Source: Ceratothoa steindachneri (lineage: Eukaryota > Arthropoda > Malacostraca > Isopoda > Cymothoidae). Taken from it: a DNA stretch of 64,000 nucleotides. Below, in pieces: positions 48,318 to 59,571 of the stretch (position 1 is its first letter; the number at the start of each line of letters is the position of its first letter). The stretch is taken from positions 192,728,204 through 192,792,203 of the forward strand of contig OZ018321.1 in the NCBI GenBank assembly GCA_963969495.1. The letters are read 5' to 3'. Made by a program: the position numbers and the translations under genes. A model generated the notes under the pieces. It was not told the DNA's origin and did no database searches. It saw nothing but the letters and a program-made list of their open reading frames with translations.

Positions 48318-48409
<92 letters not shown>
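48317..48409. repeat. (CA)n then (TA)n compound microsatellite
   Basis: (CA)n at 48317-48333 passes directly into (TA)n of 76 bp at 48334-48409. Confidence 0.95.
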
Positions 48410-48412
<3 letters not shown>

Positions 48413-48491
48413 GTAAGAAGGACAAAACGAAGAAGGCGGGTCCCATCTTTAATTCCAACGTTTCAAGTTAATACAAAACCAATCTTCAGGA
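48410..48491 (-). mobile_element. Penelope-type end sequence next to (TA)n
   Basis: Read on the minus strand, CCTGAAG (48484-48490), then GAAACGTTGGAA (about 48453-48464), about 45 more bases and the (TA)n array. CTGAAGA...GAAAC has the layout of a hammerhead-like core often seen in Penelope-like ends, but stem II is weak here. Confidence 0.4.
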
Positions 48492-49130
48492 GCTAAAAAC
48501 AAATTCTAAATGGAGAATCTAAGCCTAAAAGCATAAATAACAACACAAGTTCAAAGTTAAAAACCACATATCAGAGAAAATCACAAAAAACGACGTTAAA
48601 AATATAAAATGAACGTTACGTTAATGAACAAACAAAATAGTGAGGTAAAGAACAACAAAATATTTGTAAAGAGATAATATCAATTAAGGAAAAACAAAGT
48701 AAACGTAATATTATAAAATTAAACAATTGAAAAATAGAGAATTGGATACAAACAAAAGGTAAAACTAAAATATAGACACTGAAACATTACCTTACATGGT
48801 CATTGTGATCCGACCATGTAAGGTAATGTTTCAGTGTCTATATTTTAGTTTTACCTTTTGTTTGTATCCAATTCTCTATTTTTCCATTTCAATTGTTTAA
48901 TTTTATAATATTACGTTTACTTTGTTTGTCCTTAATTGATATTATCTCTTTACAAATATTTTGTTGTTCCTTACCTCACTATTTTGTTTGTTCATTAACG
49001 TAACGTTCATTTTATATTTTTAACGTCGTTTTTTGTGATTTTCTCTGATATGTGGTTTTTAACTTTGAGCTTGTGCTGTTATTTATGTTTTTTTAGGCTT
49101 AGATTACTCATTTAGAATTTATTTTTTTTT
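48492..49130. repeat. Large palindrome, arms about 310-319 bp, 10-bp spacer
   Basis: The left arm 48492-48801 and right arm 48812-49130 are inverted copies with few differences; the spacer is ATTGTGATCC (48802-48811). The arms are AT-rich and non-coding. (TA)n arrays stand on both sides (48334-48409 and 49240-49313). Confidence 0.95.
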
Positions 49131-49237
49131 ACTATCTACAGATCTTCACGCCATCCGCAAGACAAATAAAGCCTAACTTACGTTTCGACGTAAACTAAGC
49201 TACGCCTCTCGATTGCCTAAGGTTCCTACATGCTTCA

Positions 49238-49239
<2 letters not shown>

Positions 49240-49313
<74 letters not shown>
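49240..49313. repeat. (TA)n microsatellite, 74 bp
   Basis: Uninterrupted TA dinucleotides. Confidence 0.95.
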
Positions 49314-49315
<2 letters not shown>

Positions 49316-51168
49316 TCAACTCAACTCCAGTTTATGTACTTCCTTTTACCGGACACCGATTGTGTCCATTCCATACTTTGACACGCCCTTTTCCTCTCCC
49401 TCTTTGGCCCTTTATTTCTTTTCTTGTCGCAACAATGAGTTCCACCTCACACGCCCCACTACATTCAACTAACCAACCAAACTACTCACCCATCAGTCCA
49501 ATCGTCTTCCAATTGCTCCAGTTAGCCAAACATCAACCACTCAGGGTAATACAAACCTGAAACGGAAAGAGTACCGATGTTAATTGATTGAATTCCTCTA
49601 TTAACCTTAATCTGCGTTGTTAATCGACGCTTCATATGTGATTACTCTTTTAGCGGCGGCCAAAATAACCAAATCTAGTCGGGTGAGATCAATTTACGCT
49701 CTTAGCGAAGGAAGATGGACGTCCGAATCTTATTTAATACCGACTAATTTTTCAAAATTTCTAACATGGGTTGTATCAGCTGCTTTGCACTCCAGTTTTG
49801 GGACACTTCCTTCGTATTTATGTTTTAATTGTAATTAAAATAAACCCGTTATTTTAAACTGGTTTCATGAGTGTAGTAGGCAATTATGAGTTTGTTGATT
49901 GTATGTGGTGTTATCGAAGAGTGCGCCCTCCTTTGTCATCTTCCTTTATATTTACGGGTCCATCAATCCGGTATGGGTGTGTACATGGAGGTGTGTCTTA
50001 TTAGAAAGAGATAAGGAAACAAATGGATTTTCTTATAAATAAACCAAAGGTAGCGAGACAGATAGGTGGGGAGAGGAATAGGCAGACAGAGGGGCAAAAA
50101 AGTGACAGACATGGGATGAAATAAAATATGTGTACTATACGCAGCATGAATCTACTGTGTCGTATCTTTTCTACGAAGATACTTCTTTTAATCCTTGCTC
50201 ATCTCCCCCTCCTTCCTCTTCGACAAAAAAGTATTTTCCCCCCTTAATTCTTTCTTTTGGCAAAAGTTCGACATTTTATAAAAAACAATGGAAATTCTTG
50301 GCCACAGCGTTGCTATGTTTCTGAGCTTCCTCAGTAATTCGGCTGTAAGTTGTAGCCATCATTTTAATCAATATAAATATTAGATTATTGTTTAATTTTT
50401 TTTCTAAAGTGGTCAAAGTGTAGTAATTATTTTGATTAAGTGTATGTTGTTCTACCTACGTCAAGCAAACCAATAGACATATTATAGTGGGAAAGAGAGA
50501 TAATCAAGAAGCAGATTAGATGAACACAACGGACAGATGTATTCACAAATACAAGGAAAGAGGAGCTGATAAATTAAGTCGCTACTGGAATGACTGAAAT
50601 TTAAAGAAATTTAAAGTCGAATAATTGATATTCCAGCATTAAGTCCATCATTTGTAATCATTTGTAAAGGCCACCCCATAGAGAAATTACATATTTTATG
50701 CCGAAAGAATAGTAAAAGACATCACATCATTAGCAAGTAAATAAAAATAAAAGGATATAGATAGTTTGGGGGAATTGTGGTAAAAGAGCTTACAACGCAG
50801 ACCATGAGGTCCAGTATTAAGTTTCTTCATTTTTCTGTAAGATTTTCTTTCCTTTTACTTCAGAGAAATTTTACTCATGAATAATATGGCGCTATTTTAA
50901 GGATTTTTAAATTATTTAATCATAGTCGCTTCAACAACATTAGACGAGAGGAAGAGGATTTTAGCGTTTGAGAATCTTGTATTTATTAATATTCTTAGCC
51001 GCATTTAAAAGTTGGGGCCATTAGCACTAATTACACCCCTCCCTATTCCAAGGTTCTTAGGTAAAGAACAAAAGAAAGTCTCTATTTTCAGATTTTCTAT
51101 ATATTTGTTCGCCACGCACTCTAACTAGAGACTCCAAGATTGGTCGTACTACTTATATGTACATTACC
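49314..51168. other. Unassigned stretch
   Basis: No gene recognised. Confidence 0.45.
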
Positions 51169-52290
51169 ACCCAAAACTAGAGAACAAAGTTAATTATCAT
51201 AAAATTCCACAAAATATTGTTTGAAATTTGATTCGTGTTCAAGTTTCATATCAGAGAACTGCGGCTAAAACAAGTTGTGATGAAAGTAATGTGTAATAGG
51301 GTAATATGAAGAAAGGATGCTTGCAAAACTACCGTTATGGATGGTTTTACTCATTTATCAAGATGTCAAGATGCTACCTAAAGGATTTCCTTTAGGTAGC
51401 ATGTTGTTCAGTGGACGAGTGAAAGAATGACACTGTCTGATATTTCAAGGCGTTGTAATCAGGCAAAATGTTTGATTTTATGCATAATAAATATCCATGA
51501 GGATACCAGGTCGTGCGATTCGACCAAGAAAACGGATCACCGTCGCAAACCCACTCCGAACTTGATTTTGTTTAGCCAGAATGTCTCGTGTCGTTTGGGA
51601 CAGTTGGGACTCGTAGCACTCTCCAGTGCTAAGAAATCACTCATAAGTAAAAATAATAAAACGACTAAGTTGACCTTCGCTACTGAGCATTGCATGTGGC
51701 ATGCTTAAAAGATGGAAAGTGTTTCTCATTGACGAAAGCAAATTTAATTTGTTCGGATTAGATGTGAAGCAGCATACAAGTGAAAAATTGAATCCCGCAT
51801 TCACCAAAAAAAGATGCTTACATTCAGAGCGTTATAGTGTGGGGCATGTTTTCAATCACTGGAATCTGTTCGCTACTCTCTTTATGCGTCAAAGTATACG
51901 TTGCGGTGTAGAAGAATCTTCTTCAGGACCATCTGATCCCCTCTCTCCGAAAAGTGGACGTATGTGGACATGTTTTCATGCACGATATGTTCCGTACCAC
52001 AGGAAAAAAACGGTGAATCAGTTATTAGGTGCAGAAAATATCGACGTGATGAACTAGCATGCGGAGAGCCCTGATTTAAACTCGATATAAAACCTCAGGA
52101 AAAAGTTATGGCTTGGAAAGAAAAGAATTTAGATCTCTGGCAAATATTGGAAGAACAATGAAATAAAATCAGGCCCGAATAATGCGAGAAATTGTTGAAG
52201 TCCTGCGGCTGAAGATGTTTTCAGGTAATTCAAAACAAGGGCCTACATACTTATTAATATTTTGTTCATTTGTCTATGAAAAAATTGTAG
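51169..52290 (+). mobile_element. Decayed Tc1-like transposon
   Basis: Fragments of a Tc1-type transposase in order: TLSDISRRCNQ (51427), KSLISKNNKTTKLTFATEHC (about 51625), RWKVFLIDESKFNLFGLD with the first catalytic Asp in DES (about 51710), VWGMFSITGI-like text in another frame (about 51840), AENIDVMN (about 52030), AESPDLNSI (about 52060) with the usual third-acidic neighbourhood, and a C-terminal CEKLLKSCG (about 52190). Stops and shifts abound. A 14-bp perfect hairpin (51371-51402) sits near its start. The left end (TACATTACCACCC) is a guess and the right end is not defined. Confidence 0.75.
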
Positions 52291-52334
52291 TTTTCTGCTT
52301 ATAACTGCATTTATAACTAAAAGCCACTGAACAG

Positions 52335-54325
52335 GTTTGTGGATGGTCAAGAGGTCCATCCAGACACAAAGCATCTTGGTGGTGAAATAAGGAAGTTGAG
52401 GCTGCAGTGAAGGAGAAAATAAGATCCTTTATGGCATAGGAGCAGGGTGGGAGTAAGGAAGTATACTTGACGGCGATAAGAAGGGCAAGTCAGGAAGTAT
52501 ATAGGGCTAAGTCAGAAGCCCAAAAACCTCTTCTTGAGAGCCTCAATGGTGCTGAGGGCAGGAAAAGGGTGTTTAAACTGGCTAGGCAGATGAAAAAGGA
52601 AAATGGTGATATAGAGGGTGAACAGTGCATTAAAAATGATGATGGTAGAGTTATGGTTGAGCAGGACGATATATAAAAAAGCTTGGAAGCAACACTATAA
52701 TCTTTTATTAAACGTAGAATTTGACAGGGCAGCAAACTTGTGGATTCCGCAATTGAGGAAAAAATGGTGAGTAGAGCCATCAATCACATGCCAGAAGGTA
52801 AGGCAACGGGTGTTTCTGAGATAAATGTCGAGATGTTGAAAGGCTCTGGAGATATCAGTGTGCGGTTGATCATGGACCTTATTATATGCTGTCATATATG
52901 AATGTGCTGTACCAGAGGACTGGCTGAAGAGTGTGATTGTGAATGTGTATAAGGGTAAGGTGATGTGCTAGAAAGGTAGCTACAGAGGCATAAAGCTCCT
53001 CGATCATGTTATGAAAGTTATGGAGTGTGTTCTAGAAGAAATGACTAGGGACAGGATAAACATTGACGACATGCAGTTTGGGTTCATGCCTTGAAAAGGA
53101 TCCACGGATGTTATATTTATAGCTTGACAGCTCCAGGAGAAGTACATCGCTAGGGAAAGAGCGTTTTATTATATTTTTGTCGACCTGAAAAAGGTTTTTG
53201 ATAAGGTTCCAAGAGATGTGGTGAGGTGGGCAATGAGAAAATAAGGGATTTAAGAGTGGTTAGTTAGGGTGGTCGTGGCTATGTACGAAGGTCCGACAAC
53301 CCAGGTGAGGGTAAATGGAGAATTGAGTGTGACTTCTCTGTGAAGGTTGGTGGGCATCAACGATTTGTTTTGAGTCTTGGAAGTGCTGTCACAGAACATT
53401 AAAACAGGATTGCCATTCGAGTTGTTTGTTGTACGCTGATGATATAGTGCTGATTGCCGAGGATGAAAGGACGGCACTTGAGAATGGGTGGTGGTAATGA
53501 CATCATTGAGAGTATGTGGCCATATGCAGTCTGTGACAGAGGGGTGGGAATAACTCTATCCTGTGTAATGGGTGTGTTTTGTGGGTGCATAAAAATGTAG
53601 TGGTATCAGGGTAAGGCTGCATAATAAAGGAGATTTTCAGTGCATTATGCGTAGAGGAGAGCAAGTGGAGGAGAGAAGGTGTGTCGCTTGAATACGTAAA
53701 GGAGTCCTGCTATCTGGGATATATCAGCAGTGCAGGGGGAGGTGCTGTGGAAAGTTCCATGGCAAGGGTTAGAAGTGGTTGGAAAAAGTTCAGAGAGCTG
53801 TTTCCTCTCTTGACGCTGAGGGGTTTTTACCTCCGAGCTAAGGGATGTCTGTACACTGCGTGCGTACGAAGTGCAATGTTGTACGGCAGCGAAATTTTGA
53901 CTGTGAAGGAAGAGGTCATCCATAGGCTCAAGCGTACTAGGATGAGAATGGTGAGGTGGATGTGCGATGCATCTCTGAATTTGAGGCATGGAGGTGACAA
54001 AGTTGCGAACTGCAAATTAAGGGATAGATTGGGGATAGAATACATTGGTGTGGCACGAAGAAGAGGCAGATTGAGGTGTTTCGGTTATGTGGAAAGGATG
54101 CAGGATAATAATTGGGTGAAGGGTGTTGAGAGGTTGCGGTTGTAGCTGCCAGAGGGAGACCGAGGAAGACGTGGAATGAGGTCATGCAGAGGGACCTCAG
54201 AGCTGTGAGTTTGAATAGAGAAACAGCCAGAGATCGATTAGCATGGAGAGCCGCCATTAGGTAAATAAGGCCGACACTTGCAAGCATGTATGAAGCCTTC
54301 AAAAATGATGATGATGATGTTGTCT
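52335..54325 (+). mobile_element. 5'-truncated RTE-like LINE remnant
   Basis: Starts right after the Tc1 remnant with EVEAAVKEKIRSFMA-like text (about 52390). It continues with REVYRAKSEAQ-like sequence, EINVEMLKGSG (about 52820), RGIKLLDHVMKVMECVLEE (about 52987), DDMQFGFMP (about 53067), YYIFVDLKKVFDKVPRDVV (about 53168) and the catalytic YADDIVLIAEDE (53432-53467). A long open part at 53681-54143 encodes the thumb and C-terminal region, with KESCYLGYISS, LYGSEILTVKEE, RMRMVRWMC and RRGRLRCFGYVERM. GRPRKTWNEVMQRDLRA follows at about 54150, and the element ends in (GAT)n at 54304-54319, a typical RTE-style simple-repeat tail. Stops break it in several places. Confidence 0.85.
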
Positions 54326-57300
54326 AGTTTAGGACACATCCTTTCTTCCAATACACATTTCCTTCCTCATAACTTTTTTTATTCGTTATTCTATGGAAGT
54401 AAACTTGGCCAATCTCAGAGGCAGATTTCAAAGAATATTCTATGCAATTTTGATTCAAATTTAAGAGCATTTTCAAGAAAGCGTAGATTTTGGTATGTTG
54501 CTCTCTTGTTTTGGACGGTAATGAATGAAGTGGAGAGTAGGGCTTATTAAGGCTATGCTGCGATCAAGGCACTTGAATATAAATCTCCCAATTGATTTGC
54601 CTCCTTGCCTTGTTCGACGCATTATATCAATGGTGATGATCACGATGAAGATTGGGACGTAGATCCGTTTGGTTAAGGTGGTGAGGCCAAGAACGGGCGA
54701 GAACCGACAAATTACACCCGGACATTTCGCTACCGGACCAATTACACCCAAACATTTCATGGCAAGACTTGGAATTCCAAGAAGAAAAAATATTGGGCAA
54801 AGAATTTGCAGGATCGTAAGTAATTGCAATCCAGAAAACCTAACTTTCTCCGCATTTGCAATTAATCTTTAGATATAATTAACGAGTAGTATTTATTTTA
54901 TAAGTTTTATTGTTTATATATTTTTAATTCTTATATAATATGAAATCAATATATTTGCAGTTAAATATTATATGCATACGAATTAAACAGTATTTTTATA
55001 CCATTTCTAAAGTACTTTTTAATATTTTTTTAACCAAATGTAACATGTAATGAAGTGTATATAATTATTTTTATTTTTGAAAATAAAGAAAACTTGAATC
55101 CTTTATTATTTTTAAGAAATTCTAAGGAAAAGTCGTAGTAAAGAAATGTTCGGATGTGACTTGTGGGTTATCAAACGGCGCTCCTCTTAGCACCAAAAGG
55201 GAGGACCATTAAAGCGACCGTTCACATGAGCTGTTATGAATCGCTATCATTTCTCCGCCGAAAAAGACACAGGACGTTCACAAGAACGTTTTCGTTCCTC
55301 ATTCAATCCAACATTTGAATCGAAACGATAGTTAATATAAGAAATACTTTAAACTTAGGTGGAGGGAGGGGAGGGTGAGGGATTCTCATTAAATTCGTAA
55401 CGAGATTTGATGAGCTTTATACCCTGGAAAACTCTGTCCTGCTTTGCCTTTTTTTTGCCCTCTTTGCAATCATTCTTTTACACTTTTTTACAGCTTTCTT
55501 TATATTCTCAAAATATTACAATAGCGAACGCCTTCACTGCAGAACGAGGTAGACATCAAGAGCGCTCCCATGGATGTGGAGGTGGGCACTTGTGCTTTAA
55601 CCATCCACTCATTTTTCTCGCACTTTCACGTCATCATTGTTTTTTCAGTCTTTTTCTTTCTTTTTCAACGAACTTACCCCATCCCGTGAATGACCTTCAT
55701 CGAGCAAATATTCCGACTCGTTAATAGTAGTTTCTTTTTCTTTTATATAAACAATTACATTAAAACCCCTGCATTTTCAGGGCTTATCCATTCCAATTAA
55801 CTAGGAAGAAGTGTTCGAATATTTTCCCGATTTGCGAATCTGAATCGACCTTTCACTTTGAGGCCAATCTGCTGCCAGGAATCCGTTCCGTGGCCGGTCG
55901 CGTCGATCCTGCGATACGGCTCATCGCGGCATTAACAAAAATCTCTCAGAGGAGGTATCAAGCGATGCTAACTTGCAGGTTGACCTCTTATTTAACAAGT
56001 CAAAAGAGATAAAGGGCCCAAAGACACAAGGGAGTCTGATCACTCAAGATTATTTTGTCTTTTTAAGAACCCTTCCGATTTTTATTCATTAAATATATGC
56101 AGACAGACGTAATCATTTATTTCTAAAATGGAGAGTTAGAATAATTAGAAAAATATATGAAAAATATATAACTCGAGAAGAGAATTTTGAGCGCTAGGGT
56201 CCAGATAGCTACCCAGTTCTAAACCTGCCTTCTTTCATCAACGGTGACACGATTCGTTCGTGTACTCAGACAAGGGAATATACTAAATCACCGAGCAAGG
56301 TAAGAAGAGGTCGAGAGAGGAAAAAATGAAATGGAAAGGAAAAACAAAAACCCCAAAGTAGGCAAGAGTATATCCTTGTGCCCCAAAGGCTGGGGCAGGG
56401 AAGGTTTATTGCAAACTACCCCGAATAAGTTCACTTAAAAGAATGCGAACGCTCCATCCCATTTGCTTATACTCGTCGCCTCCCGATTAGAGAGGGACTC
56501 GCCATGGCGGGGTCTTTCCTCGAGGGAAGCGAGGGTAGCAGAGGGGGGAGTGCCACCCGTGGAGTGAGGTTCTGCTACCCGGGTGCAAACCATGGCTGCC
56601 GTGGGTTGGAGATGCAGGAGCAAGACCACTCACATATCAGAGATGCCACTGCCTAAAGAAGGATGGAGAGGACAGGCAGAAAAAGAATAGATTCACTCGA
56701 CCTATTTGAATAATAGGGACCCAAGTTTTGCACATTTCAAGAATAGCGGTCCCTCCGTCAATTGGATAAATGAGAGATATTGAAACTTATAGTGTGGAAA
56801 TGGGGAAAAAGTGTATGCGAGATGCCTGAAGGTAAGGTGGATCGCTGTTTTTATTGATATTTGTTTTGTTTCATTTATTTATTTTTTTACTAAGGTTAAA
56901 TGTAAATGAATATATGCCGATTGGCATTCAAGCCGTTGTCGTTGTTGGTTTGCTACTTTTTGTACTAGTCTCATTCTCATTCAGGTTGTTTTTTTTTCCT
57001 TTTGTCCTTACTTCTATCTTCTTTGTTTATTTAACTATTTTCCGCTGTTCAGTGTTTTCTGAGATTCATTATGGAGAGCTCTGAGTATTGTTATTTACGT
57101 TGTTCTTTATAGTTATGTATGTATTTTGTGTACTTCGCTTTGTATCTTGGTGTGTATAGTATGGTTTGTAGTTATGTGCGTATCTTGTGTTATTTATGTT
57201 GTTCTTAATTGTCTTAAGCATAGTTCGCGATCTTGTTGTGTTTGTGAGGTCGTGCTAGGGAACCAGGCGTTCCCTCGTTCTCTCTCTTAGTATCTTCTAG

Positions 57301-57939
57301 GATTGAATTAATTCCGTCTCCAATATTAAGGGACATCCAGATGATTGTGACGTCACACGTAAAGGAGCTTGAGGGGAAAACACGAGTCTTGTCGCTCCTT
57401 CGCTTCTCAGGGAAGGAAACAGGTGGACGTCGACAGAGATCCACTAGGCGTGTTACATGTACACATACAAACATGCGTACACAAACAAGCCCGTACACTG
57501 TATTTCGAGGGATTCGCGTGGGAAAAAAAGAGGGAATGTTTTCCTTCCCAACTCTAATGAGATCACATCTTCAAGGGGAGAACCCACGAAAGGGAAAACG
57601 TGCTTTCATGGGTATCACAAGCACACACGCAACCATACATTCCCACTCGTGTGTGCACATGCATATCCGTATTTGCACACTTATATGCAGTCAGTTGCAG
57701 GTATATGCACACATTCATTCACACTTGTGCAGCTATTTCTTCATATACCTCCATGCCTCTCCACCCCTCGTTTACTAGCCATAAGAGGAAGCCGCACAAG
57801 TCTCGCGAACGTCCTCGTTTTCGGCATCGAAGGAAAATACCTTGACGAGGATGAGGGAAGGAGATGGCCTAAGGTTTGGCCCTCACACTCGAACCAAAAA
57901 CTCCGCCTGATCTATCGGCGGCTCCTATAAAGATAGACA
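54326..57939. other. Unassigned stretch
   Basis: No gene recognised. The segment 56440-56640 is GC-rich with open frames that match nothing I know. The longest frames (57341-57778, 57457-57930) run through a patch of alternating CA/TG words and look like composition artefacts. A 33-base near-repeat (AATTACACCC...ACATTTC) occurs at 54710-54760. Confidence 0.4.
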
Positions 57940-58185
57940 CTAAGAAGAATTTTATACAACGCATGAAAATAGGATTTTATATATCACATAAGAACAATAT
58001 AAAACATGACAACTTATATACAACATACAACAACACACGTAATTATATACAAGACACAGAAAACAAGAACTTTATATAACACATACGAACACATGGAAAC
58101 ATAGGAACTTATACACAACACATAAGAACACAAGAACGAATAAGAACTTATATACAACACAAGAAAACAACATAAGAACATATTT
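57940..58185. repeat. Degenerate A-rich tandem repeat
   Basis: AACTTATATACAACA-like words recur at about 58011, 58067, 58109 and 58146, separated by ACATAAGAAC/ACACAAGAAC linkers. Strongly diverged, unit about 35-40 bases. Confidence 0.6.
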
Positions 58186-59095
58186 CTCCGTCTCAGGGTA
58201 AAGGCAAACCAATCACTCAATTAAAATGATAGACCAGAAAAGTAAATATGGTAATTCCTCTTTACCTAATGATTGTGCTTTTTATTGTTCCTTCAATGCC
58301 CATTATGCCAACCTTTTTAGAAGAACGGGCATGGACGAGCATTGGGCGTGGGTACCCAAGCGACCGCCTCCATTGTTTATTATCTTGGTAAAGTTTCGTA
58401 AACAAGAAAAATGACGCATGTTTTTAACGCTGTTCTCATCTCGCTTGGGAATATGTCGATAACACCAGCTGGTTTTTTTTTTCTCTTCCTCGCCGCCTCT
58501 TTGCTCTAGCCTCTTTCTAAATACCTGTGTTGGTCTTTTTATTGTTAACTATATACTAATTTGTATTATTTAAGTATTTACCCTTGCTTGCCTGGCTCGT
58601 TTTTCTTTTCTGTTATCACCGCCTGCTAGTGTTAGAGGCTATCTAGTCTGTTATTACTCGATGACAATCCTCAACAAACAACCAACCAAGTTTTTGAAAG
58701 ATTTTGAGTTCTTGTAATATGATGTAAGGGTGTTTGAGGTATGTTGATCTTGTTAGAGTTGGGATCATTTGGTATTTAACGAAGGATGATCAATCTAGAT
58801 TTTGTCTCATTCTTTTTGAAGGTGGAGTAGAGGCGTCGAATATACTAAAGTCTGTCAGCATATTCGATAATTGTTATGTGGAATTGTGATGGAAGAAACC
58901 AATTTTGACCTCCCAAAATGCCACCGGCACAAAAAGTGTTCAAAAGTGCCTTACAAAACGAAATTAGCAATGGAGTATATGACGTTTATTGAAGGGTAAA
59001 ATGGAAAACAGACATCCTGGCCTACCTAAGACATTGTCAGAGCTTTCTTTTTTATTCCATAGCTCTTTGAAAACTCCTAACCTGCCTCTAGAAAG
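58186..59095. other. Unassigned stretch
   Basis: No gene or repeat that I can support. Confidence 0.45.
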
Positions 59096-59121
59096 CTCTC
59101 TCTCTTTCTCTCTCTCTCTCT

Positions 59122-59176
<55 letters not shown>
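59096..59176. repeat. (TC)n then (TA)n compound microsatellite
   Basis: TC-rich to 59123, then (TA)n of 53 bp ending at 59176, four bases before the palindromic element. Confidence 0.95.
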
Positions 59177-59180
<4 letters not shown>

Positions 59181-59183
<3 letters not shown>

Positions 59184-59464
59184 CCATTAAACCACATTGA
59201 AAGAGAAAATGGAATATTTTTTTCCTTGCAGTAATATTTTTATTACCTTTTTTCTAAAAAATCCGTGCAGGGAAGCGATTCGAACCAGGCACACTGAGGC
59301 AGCGAGCACCGCTTTAATCACAGTTAAAAGTATGCCGTTAGTACACTACGCATACGCAGGTTCGAATCGCTTCCCTGCACGGATTTTTTCGAAAAAAGGT
59401 AATAAAAATATTACTGCAAGGAAAAAATGATTTCGTTTTCTCTTTCAATGTGGTCTAATGGATT
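59181..59464. mobile_element. Palindromic element with outward-facing tRNA-type boxes
   Basis: Left arm 59181-59286 and right arm 59359-59464 are 106-base inverted copies with about six mismatches. Each arm starts, at its inner edge, with the B-box GGTTCGAATC reading outwards (minus strand on the left, plus strand on the right). The 72-base centre holds, on each strand, a tRNA-like A-box/anticodon-arm segment (GTGATTAAAGCGGTGCTCGC on the minus strand; AGTTAAAAGTATGCCGTTAG on the plus strand). The two heads differ while the tails agree. It lies between two (TA)n arrays. I read it as two tRNA-headed SINE units fused head to head, or a fold-back element. Confidence 0.65.
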
Positions 59465-59492
59465 CATTTTCATAATTCCCTCGTGCTACTTT

Positions 59493-59495
<3 letters not shown>

Positions 59496-59569
<74 letters not shown>
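59496..59569. repeat. (TA)n microsatellite, 74 bp
   Basis: Begins about 31 bases after the right arm of the palindromic element. Confidence 0.95.

Positions 59570-59571
<2 letters not shown>

Noticed and set aside
50763..50825. tRNA-like segment (GGTAAAAGAGCTTACAACGC, then AGGTCCAGTATTAAG)
   Set aside because: The A box is poor, the B box lacks the TTCGA core and the acceptor stem does not pair.
57341..57930. Open frames of 145 and 157 codons
   Set aside because: They overlap each other in different frames within CA/TG-rich sequence and show no known motif; a chance effect of composition is more likely.
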